Shown here: in pieces, positions 24,636-36,959 of the stretch
Position numbering within the stretch: the first letter of the stretch is position 1
Layout: every line of letters begins with the position of its first letter
Program-made: the position numbers and the translations under genes
DNA from: Hermatobates lingyangjiaoensis
Lineage: Eukaryota > Arthropoda > Insecta > Hemiptera > Hermatobatidae
Direction of reading: 5' to 3'
Length of the DNA: 64,000 bases
Assembly (NCBI GenBank): GCA_026182355.1
Contig: JAPFBL010000229.1
Coordinates: 130,001 to 194,000, forward strand
The notes under the pieces: model-generated
What the model saw: only the letters and a program-made list of their open reading frames with translations
Database searches by the model: none
Told to the model about the DNA's origin: nothing

Positions 24636-26704
24636 AAATATTTCATTATTTATTCAGCTCAAAGCGTGTGCAAAAATAAGTTATCAAGGTCAACAGAGTT
24701 TTATAAGTATACGAATACAGCATTTAAGAGTAGAATGACAAATATTATGTTTCTTCTGCTGTAAAGAAGCATCTATCATTGAATAAATAAAAACTTTATA
24801 AGAGAGAATACCCAAACTATCGGAAAGCCAAATAAATATTTGGAAAGCTTCATAAGTCTTAAAGGAATCATTGGGCGCAGGTTTTTGGTTATTGAAGAAG
24901 CATTTGATAACTAACACCTTATAAATCTATTTAATCAACACAATGATATAGATGTCTTAATCTAGAATCTATAGAATGGATTACAGAAAATAATACAAGG
25001 ATATTCAGTTAATTATAAGTTCTAAAACAACTGAAATTGTGACCACTAAAAACTGTAGGGAGAGTAATTTAATTCTAATTTACTGCAGGTAAAGTAAAAT
25101 TTATTTTAAACTATGGTTAACGAAACTTTTTGTTTTATTATCATCTAACCTAAAATTATTCAACTTTTCTACTTTGTTTACCAAAGGGAACAAGGTTAAG
25201 AGAGATAAAAGAGAGTTTAAGTGCGCAAGATGCAAGAGGAGTGTGATAGAGTGATAAGGCCGGAGCGGTTTGGAGCGTGGCCAAGCTGAGATTAGTGTCA
25301 ACACCCAGCTGTCCTGCGCCCGATAGCCGACTTGAAACATCATCTCGCTTTGTAGATCTCACTAACCAGTCAAAAACCTTCTCCGCCTCCCCCGCCTTCC
25401 TTGTAATTAATACTTGTTTAGAAATATTCCTCTAATTAAAACCATACTTTTACTACAACTAACTTATTATTTCTTAAGTAATTCAACTGGCTTTTATTAC
25501 TCCAATTTATCTCAATTTCAACGAATTGATAGTTGAGAATAAATAAATTACAGTAATGTCGAAAATATAAATTTTTGACATATTGACGGAAATACCTGCT
25601 ACCATTAATGACTTTTCCTTTGCATATGTTTGTACCCTATAATTACTTCTACAGTGTGGATATTTATTGATCCGGGTTATATTTAATCAGGAAGGAAGGT
25701 TATATTTAATCGTTCTACCCCAAATATAACTGGTTTATATTTGCTCATTACTTAAGTTCTGTTGGCAAGGAAACTACGTCGTTCTTTACTTTATAGTAAT
25801 GTTCAGATACATTTTTGTAGAATAAATATACCCATTATAAGTATTTTATAAAAGGAGTGTGAGATACCATCATAGTCCGTTATATTTACTGAATATCTGT
25901 ATAATTTTTCGATTTTTAATATCTACAGTGTCATTCTTTTATTAATGACGCATTAATGATGACATAGAAAATGTATTCGGAAATTTTAACCGATATACAC
26001 ATTTATGTGCGTATAAATGCTTTTCAGATAAAAAATCATGCCAAACTGCTTAGATAAACTCTGAAATATTTTAGAAAAGGTATCACTGACTCAATACGAT
26101 ATATATATGATGCAAAGAAAATATATGAACTATTAATGTGAATATGATGTGACTGTATAACTTCAATCTTAGGGATAATGTTTGCTTCTTTTCATTGAAC
26201 CACGATTAGATCATTCTTTTGATCTTGAGCATATTACCCTTGAAATCATTGGACGCGGTAGATATCCTTTAATTTTATTTTTATTTATATTGTTTTATAC
26301 AAGTTCTGTGATCTAAAATTTCTTCTTCCACCAAGCCGGTAAACATGTTTGGAATCTCCAGAGATGAGGTGATTGCAACGTTGTGGACTTCGGAGATCTC
26401 TCAACTGTCATATTGTTAATTCTGAGTCTTTGTTCAAGCTTGAATTTAAATCATTAGTTTCTCTTGTTTTTGTAACTTATTTTCTTTTATTACTTGAAAA
26501 AAATATTTGTTATTATTGCATTTTATGCTATTACAGTTTGTGTTCAAACCAGAGGAAAATGTTGATAAACTGCATATTTTAGAGGCTTTATATATTAAAG
26601 AAAGAAACCCCTCAATTAATATTCAGGTGAAAGGAATGTTAGTAATTACAACAAGTAAGAACGTAGAGCCTAACATGAAGTGGAATAAGAACGAAAACTG
26701 AAAC
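24636..26704. other. No gene recognised
   Basis: A G+C-richer patch at about 25190-25400 (overlapping small frames on both strands) may be a decayed transposon or a conserved element; no motif found. Confidence 0.5.
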
Positions 26705-27112
26705 CTGTACTCTGATTGACCAATAAGTCTATTGGACCAATCAAAAAAACGCATCCGCTAAGGAAGTTTAGATAACCATCCGTCCATAAGCAAAATTTTA
26801 CCTGAGATGATTAACGGAAATTTGGTCGAAAGGTCACATGTATTGATATCTCTTGGACAATGAATGTGGAAACTTCAACCGCAAGACAGAAAAAACGCCC
26901 GCAAGATCCAGGCAAGTGTGTATATAAGTTAGCGGAGTTGGCGGTGGCTGTACCGCCGGCGTCGCGGGTCAGAGTCTTTGTTTACGCACAGAGACAGATT
27001 ATCAAGGCTGGCCTCGAGGAGGGGGTCAGCCAGTCAGTGTGTCGCGCTTGCATAATAAACATTACCTTTCATTCCTGTGTCATTTACAATTCAAGTTCCT
27101 ACTCACTCAAAT
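26705..27112 (+). mobile_element. LTR-like promoter segment, possible solo LTR
   Basis: The 3' half is clearly more G+C rich than its surroundings and contains TATATAAG at 26921-26928 and AATAAA at 27054-27059, about 130 bases apart, followed by a T-rich stretch. That is the U3-R-U5 layout of an LTR. CCAAT-like boxes sit upstream (GACCAATAAG, GGACCAATC, about 26718-26745). No clean TG...CA ends, target duplication, primer-binding site or gag/pol were found, so the limits are approximate. Confidence 0.35.
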
Positions 27113-27130
27113 TAATATATATATATACAC

Positions 27131-27292
27131 TTTTTTGATGAAAATACGATCCGAAATGGACAAATACAGTTCAATGTGCATAAAGAAACATAGATAAATT
27201 AAAAACACACACTTACAGTCTCTAATTTTTGGTTGAACCGTCTTCAGGAGAGATAAGAGAGGGAAACCAAGCTCACTGGTACAGAGACGTAT
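27131..27292 (-). repeat. Single-arm copy of the 13461 family
   Basis: TTTGATGAAAATACGATC and the following sequence through GGTTGAACCGTCTTCAGGAG and GGGAAACCAAGC match 13465-13605 with few differences. The right arm is missing. It abuts the LTR-like segment through a TA run (27117-27126). Confidence 0.75.
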
Positions 27293-27349
27293 ATTTTCTA
27301 TGTTCTTCCTCTTTATTCTTCTTTAAATTTCCTTCATTCTGAACTCCTT

Positions 27350-27490
27350 AGTTTATTTATTTATTTTCTCCTTCGCGGCAACACTGCTACCCTCTTACCA
27401 GAATGTTCTTCAGTTGACTGTCCTCCCTAGAACATTCTGGTAAGAGGGCTAAAGCAGTGCTGCCGTGAAGAAAAAAATAAAAAATAAACT
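27350..27490. repeat. Inverted repeat
   Basis: GGCAACACTGCTACCCTCTT and CCAGAATGTTCT (27371-27409) are inverted at 27429-27470, extended by TTTATTT/AAATAAA stretches. The loop is about 20 bases. Confidence 0.8.
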
Positions 27491-27630
27491 CAATTTACTT
27501 CTTCTTCTGAGAACGACCACCATAATGGTTAAAAATATTGAAAAGTGAGTCCTTTGTTACGTTTCTTTCTATGTGTCACAGTTTATTTGAAGTGTTGTCA
27601 GTTCTTCTGGATCGCATTTCGTTTATTACA
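27490..27630 (+). repeat. Hammerhead-like repeat unit, family D
   Basis: CTTCTGAGAACGACCACC, a GACCA-like hairpin and AAAATATTGAAAAGTGAGTC are followed by TTGTTACGTTTCTTTCTATG, TGTCACAGTTTATTTGAA and ATTTCGTTTATTACATATAT. The inverse unit is at 45818-45940, so this is a dispersed family. The core is decayed (CTGAGAACGA for CTGATGAACGA). Confidence 0.5.
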
Positions 27631-28395
27631 TATATATATTCACTATACAGTTGGTACCTAAAACTTAATCAAGATACGTTTTATTTTCTGTCGCACGGTA
27701 TTTATTTTTTCTAATGCTAATATTTATTATTATTATTATGTCTCTTCTTATAATCAATTAGTAAGTGTTAAGAATAATTATCAAATTTTAAAGCTATATA
27801 TCTTGAAACAAACATAAAATGATTTAAGTCAAAAAGAAATAGAAAAAATAATGTTTCTAAGCAATATATTGGTCTCAAAGGAAATCAGAAAGTTAGCTGT
27901 GCGATGGAGAATCAATGGTAAGAAACTGCAGCGTTCTGCGTACGTGAAGGCCACCTGAAGTGATGGATCACCCTTGCTTAACTCCCTGCCCTCAAAAAGC
28001 TGTTTTCTTTTTTATAAAAAAAAAAAAGTCATAAAGTATTGAAGAGGTGTAAAGTAAGTTGGTCTATTATTGAACACAAAGCCCTTCTTTACAACACAAA
28101 GCCATCAATCAAACTGCTACACTATTTGCTCAATTCTTTCGTCACCTCTAGAACATTTACCCTAAAAGATGATCTTCTCTTTCAACACACTGCTTTCTAA
28201 ACAATGGTTTTATAATTGCGCTGGATGTAAAACTTACAACATATTCCTTTCGAATTTCATATATAATAAGAATTTTTGAGATGAATTCATGTAAGAGCAA
28301 CGAACTATTGAAACCATGTTTTTTTAGTTCTAGGAGAAGTTTTCATATTTATTAATTTTTTTTAAATTTTTACTTAATTTTAAGTTTATATTATA

Positions 28396-29010
28396 GCAAA
28401 AGGTGGCCCAAAAGTCACTGACACTTTTAAATGTTCAATAGCTCCTGCAATTCATAAGTTATACTCACCAAATTTTAGCAGTAGGTAAACTGATCCTTCC
28501 GATATTTTTGGCAATATATATGGTTATAATTATTCACTTACTCTTAAATTTATCACTAATTAAAATAGGGAAGTAAAATTTACCTAATTTTTAAAAATAA
28601 TGTTTTTTAAATGTCCACCATTTTCGGTTTCGCACTGAATAGCCCTATCCAACACATTTTGCATAACATTTGAAAGCATTTTCGGGCTTATGTCTCTTGT
28701 TTGATCTTCGATATTACGTTTTAAGTTGTTTATTGTCCGAGGTTTATTCCTATACACCCTTCCTTTAATGACATTTACGCTTGGGGCATTCCTGGTATTA
28801 AAATGTCGACGGTAACAACGCTGTGTTTCTGAATTTGAACCATGTGACTCAAAGTACCACTGTACAATGAGGATTCGTTCCTCGGTGCTATATTTGTTCA
28901 TAATAATGTCGGAAGGGTAGTTGTAAATGCTCTGAAAAAATATAAGAAAAATAATCAGAAACAAAAGAGTTATGAATTTTTTTTAACTGTTAGTGACTTT
29001 TGGGCCACTG
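28396..29010 (-). mobile_element. Non-autonomous mariner-like element
   Basis: The ends are inverted: GGTGGCCCAAAAGTCACT at the left and AGTGACTTTTGGGCCACT at the right, each next to a TA (28394-28395 and 29011-29012), the Tc1/mariner target. The 615-bp element carries a remnant transposase frame on the minus strand with its centre missing. Confidence 0.8.
28584..28901 (-). pseudogene. Internally deleted mariner-like transposase, ends fused in frame
   Basis: The 105-residue frame starts MNKYSTEERILIVQWYFESH and continues through YRRHFNTRNAPSVNVIK, the N-terminal helix-turn-helix found in a group of arthropod Tc1/mariner transposases. It then jumps straight to GRVYRNKPRTINNLKRNIED, ISPKMLSNVMQNVLDRAIQC and ENGGHLKNIIF, the C-terminal end of the same proteins. 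The whole DDE catalytic core, probably over 200 residues, is missing, yet the join is in frame. The start chosen is the methionine of the conserved block; the frame is open 21 codons further upstream. It cannot be catalytic. Confidence 0.8.
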
Positions 29011-30782
29011 TACATGTTAGCGCGCATCTACATTTAGCTAACGTACATGTATCAATGTATTTCAGGCATCAATGTTTCCAGTGACACTACTTAACAACTG
29101 TTTTTCGTTCACTGCATCATTTTATTGAGATCATGAGTAGTTAATTAACATCGTGTCAATATAACAACTTTAAAAAATCACAGATTGCGCTGTTTTATTC
29201 TGAGGAGGGCTCTAAAAATTGTTAAAATTTCTTTATGCTTTATATTTATATAGGTGCATTATACAACGGGATTCGGTCAATTTTTACATTTTTTAATTTT
29301 AATTACAGATTGTCAAAGTGAGAAGTTGAACCACTGAGTTTCATTCTTTGCTCATGTGCATCGATGTCATTGCGTAATTTATTACTGCATATGCCTGTTA
29401 CGCATAATATGCGTAGTTGTATATTTGTAAATAAAGATGATAAAAAAAAATTACAGATTGTAATTAAAGAAGTTGTGTTCATTCCAATATTAAACGGATT
29501 TTTTGAACCCCCCCCCCCTCCCTTCTACTTCTACTTCCGATTTTTTCTGATTCAATTTAATCTTACTGTTAGTGGCCTCTTCTGGTAGTTAGTTGAGTGC
29601 TCTCTCACTTTATTTATGTCAACAACTAGACTAGATTTCTCTTTTATAAAGCACAGCAAGTTGTTAGCACATGCTGCAGCTGTACAATGTGGAAGGTAAT
29701 CCAGCTTTGACAAAGATTCGAATAGTATTACCCAATACCCTGGAACCTTGAGTATTGAGTATTGAATAAAACTTCATTTGTGTGGAGACTTTTGTTTGTT
29801 TATCCATTTTACCTCAGAATTATAATTATTAGTAAAGCATATTACTTTTAATATTTTCCTCAGGTTATTAGTGTTCATATATGGAATTTGTTAATTTTTT
29901 TTATTGAAAAGTTAAATTAATTGAAGAGATTCAAATATGTCAATTATACATGAGGACGGTTTTATTACAGAGGGAGTATTATATACTTTCACCTCACTTC
30001 TTCCAGGATTTAATATATTATGCTATTTAAATCTTGTCAAATAAGACAACGTTTATTAACTAAATACCTTTCTCAAAACATGATTTCATATATTTAATTA
30101 TTGCTGAGCATGTTACGAAATATTAAGGAACATGTTGAAGTGGCTTTGATTCAGCTGTTAATTGAACATAGCTAACTCTAGAATTTAATTTACAGGATTT
30201 GCGGCAATTAAGGCACTCTCTAATGCACACCCCTTTAAATAAATCAGATCGACTACCGCAAAAGTTAAGCTCCCTTGGCGTTGGATGGTCTACGTCGTGT
30301 CTCCATTAAAAGGATTAGGGTAGTCGATAGCCGTTCACCGTTCACCATCTCTTATTCACTGTCAATTTTTTGTTGACTGTCTTATGCAATTCACCAGTTC
30401 GAGTTGTGGCATCTGTATATTATTGCAGCACAAATATAGGACATGAGCCAGAAAACTTCGGATAGGATATACCAAAGTTTGAAACATATTTTTTTTTCTT
30501 TTATTTTTAACGTCGTCCGTTGTAGGTGTTTAGCAATAACATCAAAAAAGGCTTAAAAAAAACTAACTTGTTTCGAAAATTCAAATGATATTAATTCACA
30601 AAAGATGTTCTACGTTAATACGTCCATCGTATTTAAATGTTATATTTTTTTTCACAGTCAATATTTTAAATACATCGCTTCACATTCAAGCACACTGATA
30701 TAAAATACTTCAGTGAATACATTCAGATATCTGCAAAACTCATCAGGTTTGCTTCATGATTAATTACAGTAAAATGATAAAC
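29011..30782. other. No gene recognised apart from the 29756-29825 fragment
   Basis: Contains a nine-base C run near 29510 and a G+C-richer patch at 30225-30300 of unknown nature. Confidence 0.55.
29756..29825 (+). repeat. Fragment of the 30783 foldback family
   Basis: TGAATAAAACTTCATTTGTG and the following GGAGACTTTT...CATTTTACCTCAGAAT match the outer end of the right arm at about 31049-31104. It is truncated 3' of the hammerhead-like core. Confidence 0.7.
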
Positions 30783-31107
30783 TCATTCTGAGGTAAAATA
30801 AACAAAGAAAAGTCTTCACACAAATGAAGTTTTATTCAACAACAACAACGCGTTTCGAACACTTTGTGTTCATCATCAGGAAGACACCAAAGGATGTGGT
30901 GATGAAGAATTGGTCCACTAAAAACAACTAGTAGGAAATGAAAGGAGATTTCCTTCTAGTTGTTTTGACAGGACCAACCCTTCATCACCACATCCTTCGG
31001 TGTCTTCCTGATGATGAACACAAAGTGTTCAAAACGCGTTGTTGTTGCTGAATAAAACTTCATTTGTGTGGAGACTTTTCTTTGTTTATACATTTTACCT
31101 CAGAATG
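30783..31107. mobile_element. Foldback repeat with strong hammerhead-like arms
   Basis: CTCATTCTGAGGTAAAAT at the left is matched by ATTTTACCTCAGAATGAG at the right, and the arms stay paired inward to about 30930/30970. Each arm carries CTGATGA, T, the hairpin GAACAC-aaa-GTGTTC, GAAA and the palindrome ACGCGT (minus strand 30849-30880; plus strand 31008-31041, where GAAA has become AAAA). A single-arm fragment of the family is at 29756-29825. No coding capacity. Confidence 0.7.
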
Positions 31108-34029
31108 AGTAAATACCACACAATTATGGATTGCACAACTAATGATTTAAAAATGATATACTTATTCCAGTTATATTTTTGAAGAAAATCATATACAAAT
31201 CAAATATGTACAAGGCATGTAATGTTCAATGTTTTGAAATTTTAATTGCAAGTATCCTTAAAAAAGTAATTTGGACTTGTAAAAATATTCTATAGTAGCC
31301 TTTGCTCAACTTTATCACGAGTAAATGCAATAAAAACAAGTTAACTACTAATAAAGATGGTTTTGACTTTAATCTTGCTTTAGTTCAAAGATATTATCAA
31401 ACGGATGGTAAATATTATAAAGTTATATTTGATCAGTGTAGTGATTTCATTAATTGTATTGCGACTATATCTATGTGATTAGTAAAACAAACTAGCATAC
31501 ATTGATATAGAAGAATATGACAAGTTATTATTATTATTGTCACTGTTATTATTGTTATTATTATTATTATTATTGTTATACAGAGACACTTAAACTCATA
31601 AGATTCGTGTACACCGCTACTACATCCGTTCTTTGGTATTGCATTCTCTCCTTTCTGAAATCAACTTTAGATTTTATGTTCTCTACTCAACTTCATCATT
31701 ATCCTGAGGGAACTAAACCTTGCTTATACTGATTTTAGGTATGTTTTGTGAAAAACCTTGTGTCCATGACCTACACATTTTTGACTCATTGGTATGCTAA
31801 ACTTAGAACAACAAGTCCCCTTTGTTTCAGATAAGGAAGATAACCGAAGTTATTATTATAGTCACTTTGACGTACTTTTAGAATATTTTATAAACGGTAA
31901 TGTATCTGGTAGCATATAACAAATTAATAATGTTCCATTTTATTAAACTGTTTTATGCTTTATCTCAAAAACAGTTATTTCTATTTTGAACCAATGTCAA
32001 TTATCTAAAAATTGTCTTTTCTTTCATAGAAGTATCTAAAAGATACATAGAACATATCTACATAGAACTATTGAAAAATAGTTCAATAACATATCCATGC
32101 TAAAGGAGTACAGTTTGTCATTTCTGCTGAAACCCTTTAGCACACTTATCAGTGTTGTTTATTAAGACTTCTATGAATAGTGTCAATTATTTTGGGATAG
32201 CATACAACCATGCCATGTATGGTTACATACAAACAACCGAGCCATGCGTGTGATACCATCGGCTCTGCGACAGTAGTAAGAGAAATTTTCTAGAGTCAAG
32301 TTGTTGATTTGTGATTTAGACCCAGCGATATAAAAAAGAATTTCTTCCATTGCAGCAGTCCGATTCTGACATTGTCACTGAAACTCTTAAAGTCGTTTCT
32401 AGTTTATACATTAAACTAAAATGACTCTGTGAGGATTAATACTTCTTGGACATTTCTTGCATTCTTAATTAGAAAGATATTTATTTACCTTCTTTCCCTT
32501 GAGAAAGGTATAAGGACCTTTTTGCAAAATTTAAATTCAGATTATTCTCTCCCGATCTTTCAACAATTATGAGTGAATTCTGCATGATTTCAAAGGTATT
32601 AACATCTAGCGTGGTTTTTTTTTTCTTATAGCTATTTCATCTTCCTATACTTGCGTATAGCAAAGCTGGTAATTTACCAGTATCCAATAGGTCATCTACT
32701 AAAATGTCCTAACTATTCTGGAGACAGAACAATTGTGAGAAAAGCCTTTAGTAGTCATAGTACCAGCTGAGGTAGATCAGTACTGCCTCAGGACTATACT
32801 TACTGACTTACTTATACTTATAAGTATTAGTATATAAGTATACTTATACTTACATATACATGACTATACAGTACTGAAATGCTGTAATAGTACCACTTAT
32901 TACAGTAATCATTAATGCATTCGGTTGTTTTAATCCATAATTTAGTTCTTGGATAAATACACTTGTGTATTAGAGCTGATTCAATGGAATTGAGAGTATA
33001 TTTTCAATATATCTCACGCCGTCTGGAATAATTCATTGCACAGTGTCCAATTAGGTTCAAAAATTCTTTTTGGAACTTATTCAGTTTATTTGCTTCTTTG
33101 ATATGGAAATTGTTCCTTATAAAGGAATTTATTAATCAAAAAGCTTGTTATCATAGACAGCAATTAATAGTATATTGCTCGTCTAATATGTAACCTCATA
33201 GATATTTGTAAGAAGTCAGTACCTAATAAAAAGTGTCAGGTTCAGATAAATCCCCAACGAAGTATCTTAATATAAACTATCCATTCTGAAATAATGAACA
33301 AAATAGTATACTTTTCATACTTCAATATTACATATTTAATTCAATATTACATAATTCAAGAGAATTATGTTCATAGACTTTGAATATATCTGTCATTTTG
33401 AGTCATTCAAGGGTGCAACATGTAGTTTGATTTGATGACTAGTTAGAAAACTATCTACCATACCATTGAAATTATCATAAAATATATGTTTTATTGGCGT
33501 TCGTTTGTATATACAAGAATTGTATTCTTCTTTCATCTGATATTAATTTATTAAATATTTAAAATATTTTTTTACTAAACAATTAGAGAAGAATTTTCTT
33601 CTACTCGAATCATTTAAAAATTTTCTTTTTTATTGCTATATTGCTTTTTAGTTCAGATTAATATTTATGAATTTTTTAGAATTTGCTAATTTTAGATTAA
33701 TGTTTTAATGTTTTAATGTTTTAGTTTAATGTTTGGGCAAAATCTAATTGTTCTCAATGTACCTGCTTGACGTTCAAAATATATTTTCTAAAATAACAAA
33801 TGTATGACATTGCCCCTTTTTGTTAAAATGATATTGAGAAAAATATCCTACATCAAGTGTTTTTCTAGTTAAAATTGTATCTTGAACAGTAAAACATCGC
33901 GCCACGTATCATCCTTACAATCTTTGAGATTCAATTAGTCAAAATTTGTACAATTATCTAAAAAAAAGTACCTTATTAATTGATTTAAAAATTCTTAGGA
34001 TTTTTTTCGTTTAATATTTCTTGAAACAT
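31108..34029. other. No gene recognised
   Basis: AT-rich sequence; an ATT/GTT low-complexity run at 31525-31577 and a small TATACTTATACTTA-type direct repeat around 32800-32860. Confidence 0.6.
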
Positions 34030-35165
34030 TAAATAAAAAATCTGGAGTGGCCTACACTCTACTTTACTATAAGTAACTTAATGTCAAATTTCTTGAGTAT
34101 ATAAAACATAACGTCTCATTTAAGCATAACGTAAACATCTAAATGGGATATAATTATTAGCCTTTCATTCCTGAGGTAGTACAGTTAGTGATTGAAGGAC
34201 ATATCAATTTATAAGCTTATTTTTGTACATCACAAATAATTTATTATTTATTATTATAATAATAATAATAATCTTCTTAGTATTTAATAAGATCATTTTC
34301 CTTCCCCTTTGTCAAATAACATATATACGAATTTTTTCTGAGTGAGTGTTATTATTTTCCTGCACAATATTATTCCTCTTACATCTCTTATAAGTCAATA
34401 ATATATTTTCATTTTTCCATTAGAAACATCAATTTTATCTCAGTGGATTCGCTCAAAAAATTTCAAAGTCAATGTAAACAATGTAAAAAAATACAAAAAA
34501 TTCGACAAGTATAGCAGGTGATCTCTTAGTCTAGGATAAACAAAGAGTTTTTATATCGTTATTGCTCTTTCCCGTAATTGAAACTTCATGATTTTTTTTT
34601 ATGAATGGCTAATTTTTTGTTCCATTTTTGGTCAAATTTTCATTATTTTTTAATGAGCCGTTTCGCGTCAAAAAATCATTTTCTGAAAACAGAAATCGTA
34701 CTGTAACGCCCCTTTAGCGAATGTAATTTAAAAAAAAAATATCTCAACTCATTCTCCACATAATGTTCTATTTTTAGGCATAGTTTCATTGTGATCCGTC
34801 TAACAGTATGGCTTGTATCGCTCTCACAAGGTTTGAGATTGAATTAAAAGTCAAAACTTGTACATTTTAGTGAAAAAAAATATTTCCCGTTGTTTTAGAA
34901 TTCTGAATATATTTTTCGTTTGTTCCATTTGTAACCTCAAAGATAATGTCAAAATTTCAAAACTCTAGGGTTATCAGTTTAGGAGAAATAAATGTTTAAA
35001 AAAAACGGTTTTTGGCAAAAAAAGTGACTTTCCCATCATGCATAATTCTTCGCAAACAATAGGGATCTTCGTCTTTATGAGGCCCAATTTTGTGTAAAAT
35101 ATCAACTTGATCCATCAAAGATTCTGGACCGTAGCGTGGTAACAAGCAATGCTAACACACGAAAT
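34030..35165 (-). repeat. Repeat R2 copy with internal deletion
   Basis: AAAATCTGGAGTGGCCTACA and CTTTACTATAAGTAA (34062-34076) are the inverse of R2's right end. 34440-35165 matches the inverse of 38040-38760 at high identity (landmarks: CATCAAAGATTCTGGACCG, TAACAAGCAATGCTAACACA, GAGCCGTTTCGCGTC). About 1 kb of R2 middle is absent, and the left end stops before the GT run. Confidence 0.8.
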
Positions 35166-35456
35166 CAAAATTCTCCTTCGAAGATATTGTATTCTTTCCA
35201 AAAGTAAGTTCAGTGGAACTGGGGATTTTCAACTAAATTTGACCTAGCTTTTTGACCCTTGCTAGACTATTTTCTTCTTGATCTACTTGTGAATTCTTCT
35301 CCCATAAAAGCTAATGTGTTGAGTATATAACTGCTCCGTATTCAGAATATTAGTATCATCCCAAACATTTCCAAACTGTTTGCTAACTCCTTCCCTAGGA
35401 TTCCCTTGATTTGCATCAAACAGTAAGGTTTGTGTCCTGTCTGCGAGCATGCAAAA

Positions 35457-35681
35457 TTAATCATTAATCAAAATTTCTAAATTGTTTTCAAAAAATATCT
35501 TCACTTCGTCATATTGTCTCTCCAGTCGTCTTTTTATTTTTATTAATGGTTTACATAAAATATCGGTTTGGTAGTTTATTTGTTCATTTATTAATTTACC
35601 CGCATTTTTATGTTTATATATTTCTATCTGTTCAGTTATGTTGAGTCTCTGTCCTTTCTGTCCTGTCTGTAGCAAGTCCAT
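35457..35681 (-). pseudogene. PLE-1 C-terminal tail
   Basis: This frame reads MDLLQTGQKGQRLNITEQIE, IYKHKN, and ends IFFENNLEILIND. The MxLL-x-KG-x-LN-x-xE-x-IYK pattern is the usual end of GIY-YIG-bearing PLE proteins. Its DNA (around 35505-35545) resembles a piece inside the foldback at 4400-4440, which ties that foldback to this PLE lineage. Confidence 0.7.
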
Positions 35682-35734
35682 TGTGTTTGCTAAGGTGTAT
35701 GTCCGCGTTCAGTCAGGTGGTTTGCAAAATTTTA

Positions 35735-35953
35735 TTACTTTGTATTATTTAAATAGTCCTTAAGATGTTCTTTAAATCTTACTTTTAGGGTTCTTCCCGT
35801 CTGTCCAATATATATTTGATTACAATCATTACATTTTAATTTATATACTCCGCTTTTTTCATATTTATTAATTACATTTTCTGTTGAGGAAGTTAATATT
35901 TGACTTATAAAATTATTAGTTTTAAATCCTACTTTGATGTTGTATCGTTTCAT
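35735..35953 (-). pseudogene. PLE-1 GIY-YIG endonuclease segment
   Basis: The frame holds SGVYKLKCNDCNQIYIGQTG, then RTLKVRFKEHLKDY. The G-V-Y, Y-I-G-Q-T-G-R and R-x-x-E-H motifs are diagnostic for GIY-YIG nucleases of PLEs, and the C-x2-C after VYKLK is the usual zinc-knuckle-like insertion. A frameshift separates it from the tail segment, where MDLLQTGQKGQRLNITEQIE follows. Confidence 0.85.
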
Positions 35954-36715
35954 TAAGTTTGCTATTTTATGACTAATATTTCCTAGTTATGTTATAGACA
36001 CGTATTTATTATTGCTAGGGCTTTCGTATTTGTTATTAATTTTATTCTTTCTATTTTTTAATATTTATCTATTAAGCTTGCATTATAACCGTTATTCGTT
36101 GCTATTTTTTTAATTATATTTAATTCCTTATTATAGTTGTTTTGATTCATCGGAATTCTTATTAATCGATCTATCATATACTGAAAGGCAGAAATTTTTT
36201 GTTGCTTTGGATGAATTGAAGAATTACCATATGTACAGTTACATCGGTCGCGGTTGGTTTTCTATATATTTTAAATTTAAGTTTATTTTCGGTTTTTTCA
36301 ATAGTTAGGTCTAGAAAATTTATTTTGTTTAATTTTATTTCGTGAGTGTATTTAATTTGATTATTTCTCGAATTGAGATAATTTTTTATATTTATTATAT
36401 TCTCTTCGTTAGGGTTATTTATGATTAGGAACTTTTATTTATCCACGTATCTGCTATAATGAATTAAATTTAATTTCTCTTTTAAAATATTGACAAACAG
36501 TCCTTCTAGTTGCTGTAAGAATATTTCTGATAGAATAGCAGAGGTTGAGCGTCCCATTCCTAATTCATCTTTTGCTAAATAGAACTCGTTATTAAATTTA
36601 AAATAGTTTTGTTTTAAAGTTGTTGTTGTTAAGTTTATTATTTCATCTATATCTTTACTCTGACCATATTGCTTACCTGTTTTTTGTATTAGTTTTATTA
36701 CTTCCGAACCGGAGA

Positions 36716-36959
36716 AATAATACTACGTGTTTCGTATAAGTTTTTTGCTTCTACCCCTTTTCATAATAATAATATATTTTTTTTTGTCTAATTTCCAAAA
36801 ACATTTATAATAGGAACAATGGAATGAACAATGAAAATCATATATTTGCCTCACTCATAAATTATTATAAACATTTTTCCACTGATAATATCACTATACT
36901 ATACATGATAGCATATATTCTTATTTGTTTCGAATTTAATTCCTTCATGGATTGATTAG
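36716..36959. other. Between PLE-1 and SINE copy 2
   Basis: AT-rich; the PLE-1 frame dissolves here and no N-terminal PLE part is recognised. Confidence 0.5.

Larger units (their letters stand above)
35457..36715 (-). mobile_element. Penelope-like element PLE-1, RT C-terminal half plus GIY-YIG
   Basis: The minus strand carries, in order, an RT segment (36715-36240), a linker, a GIY-YIG domain (35953-35735) and a C-terminal tail (35681-35457). The RT part shows YFKFNNEFYLAKDELGMG, STSAILSEIFLQQLEGLF and HYSRYVDK followed by a stop; the last is the catalytic RYVDD box with its second aspartate changed. After the stop come FLIIN, KINFLDLTIEK and KIYRKPTATD. The 5' half of the ORF and both terminal repeats are not visible. 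This is a different, much more AT-rich family than PLE-2. Confidence 0.85.

Noticed and set aside
25101..25362. Overlapping minus-strand frames of 68-80 codons
   Set aside because: Two frames overlap without a known motif; the patch is simply less AT-rich.
26860..27138. 92-codon frame with basic residues
   Set aside because: It overlaps the LTR-like promoter block, with TATA and AATAAA inside it, and shows no known domain.
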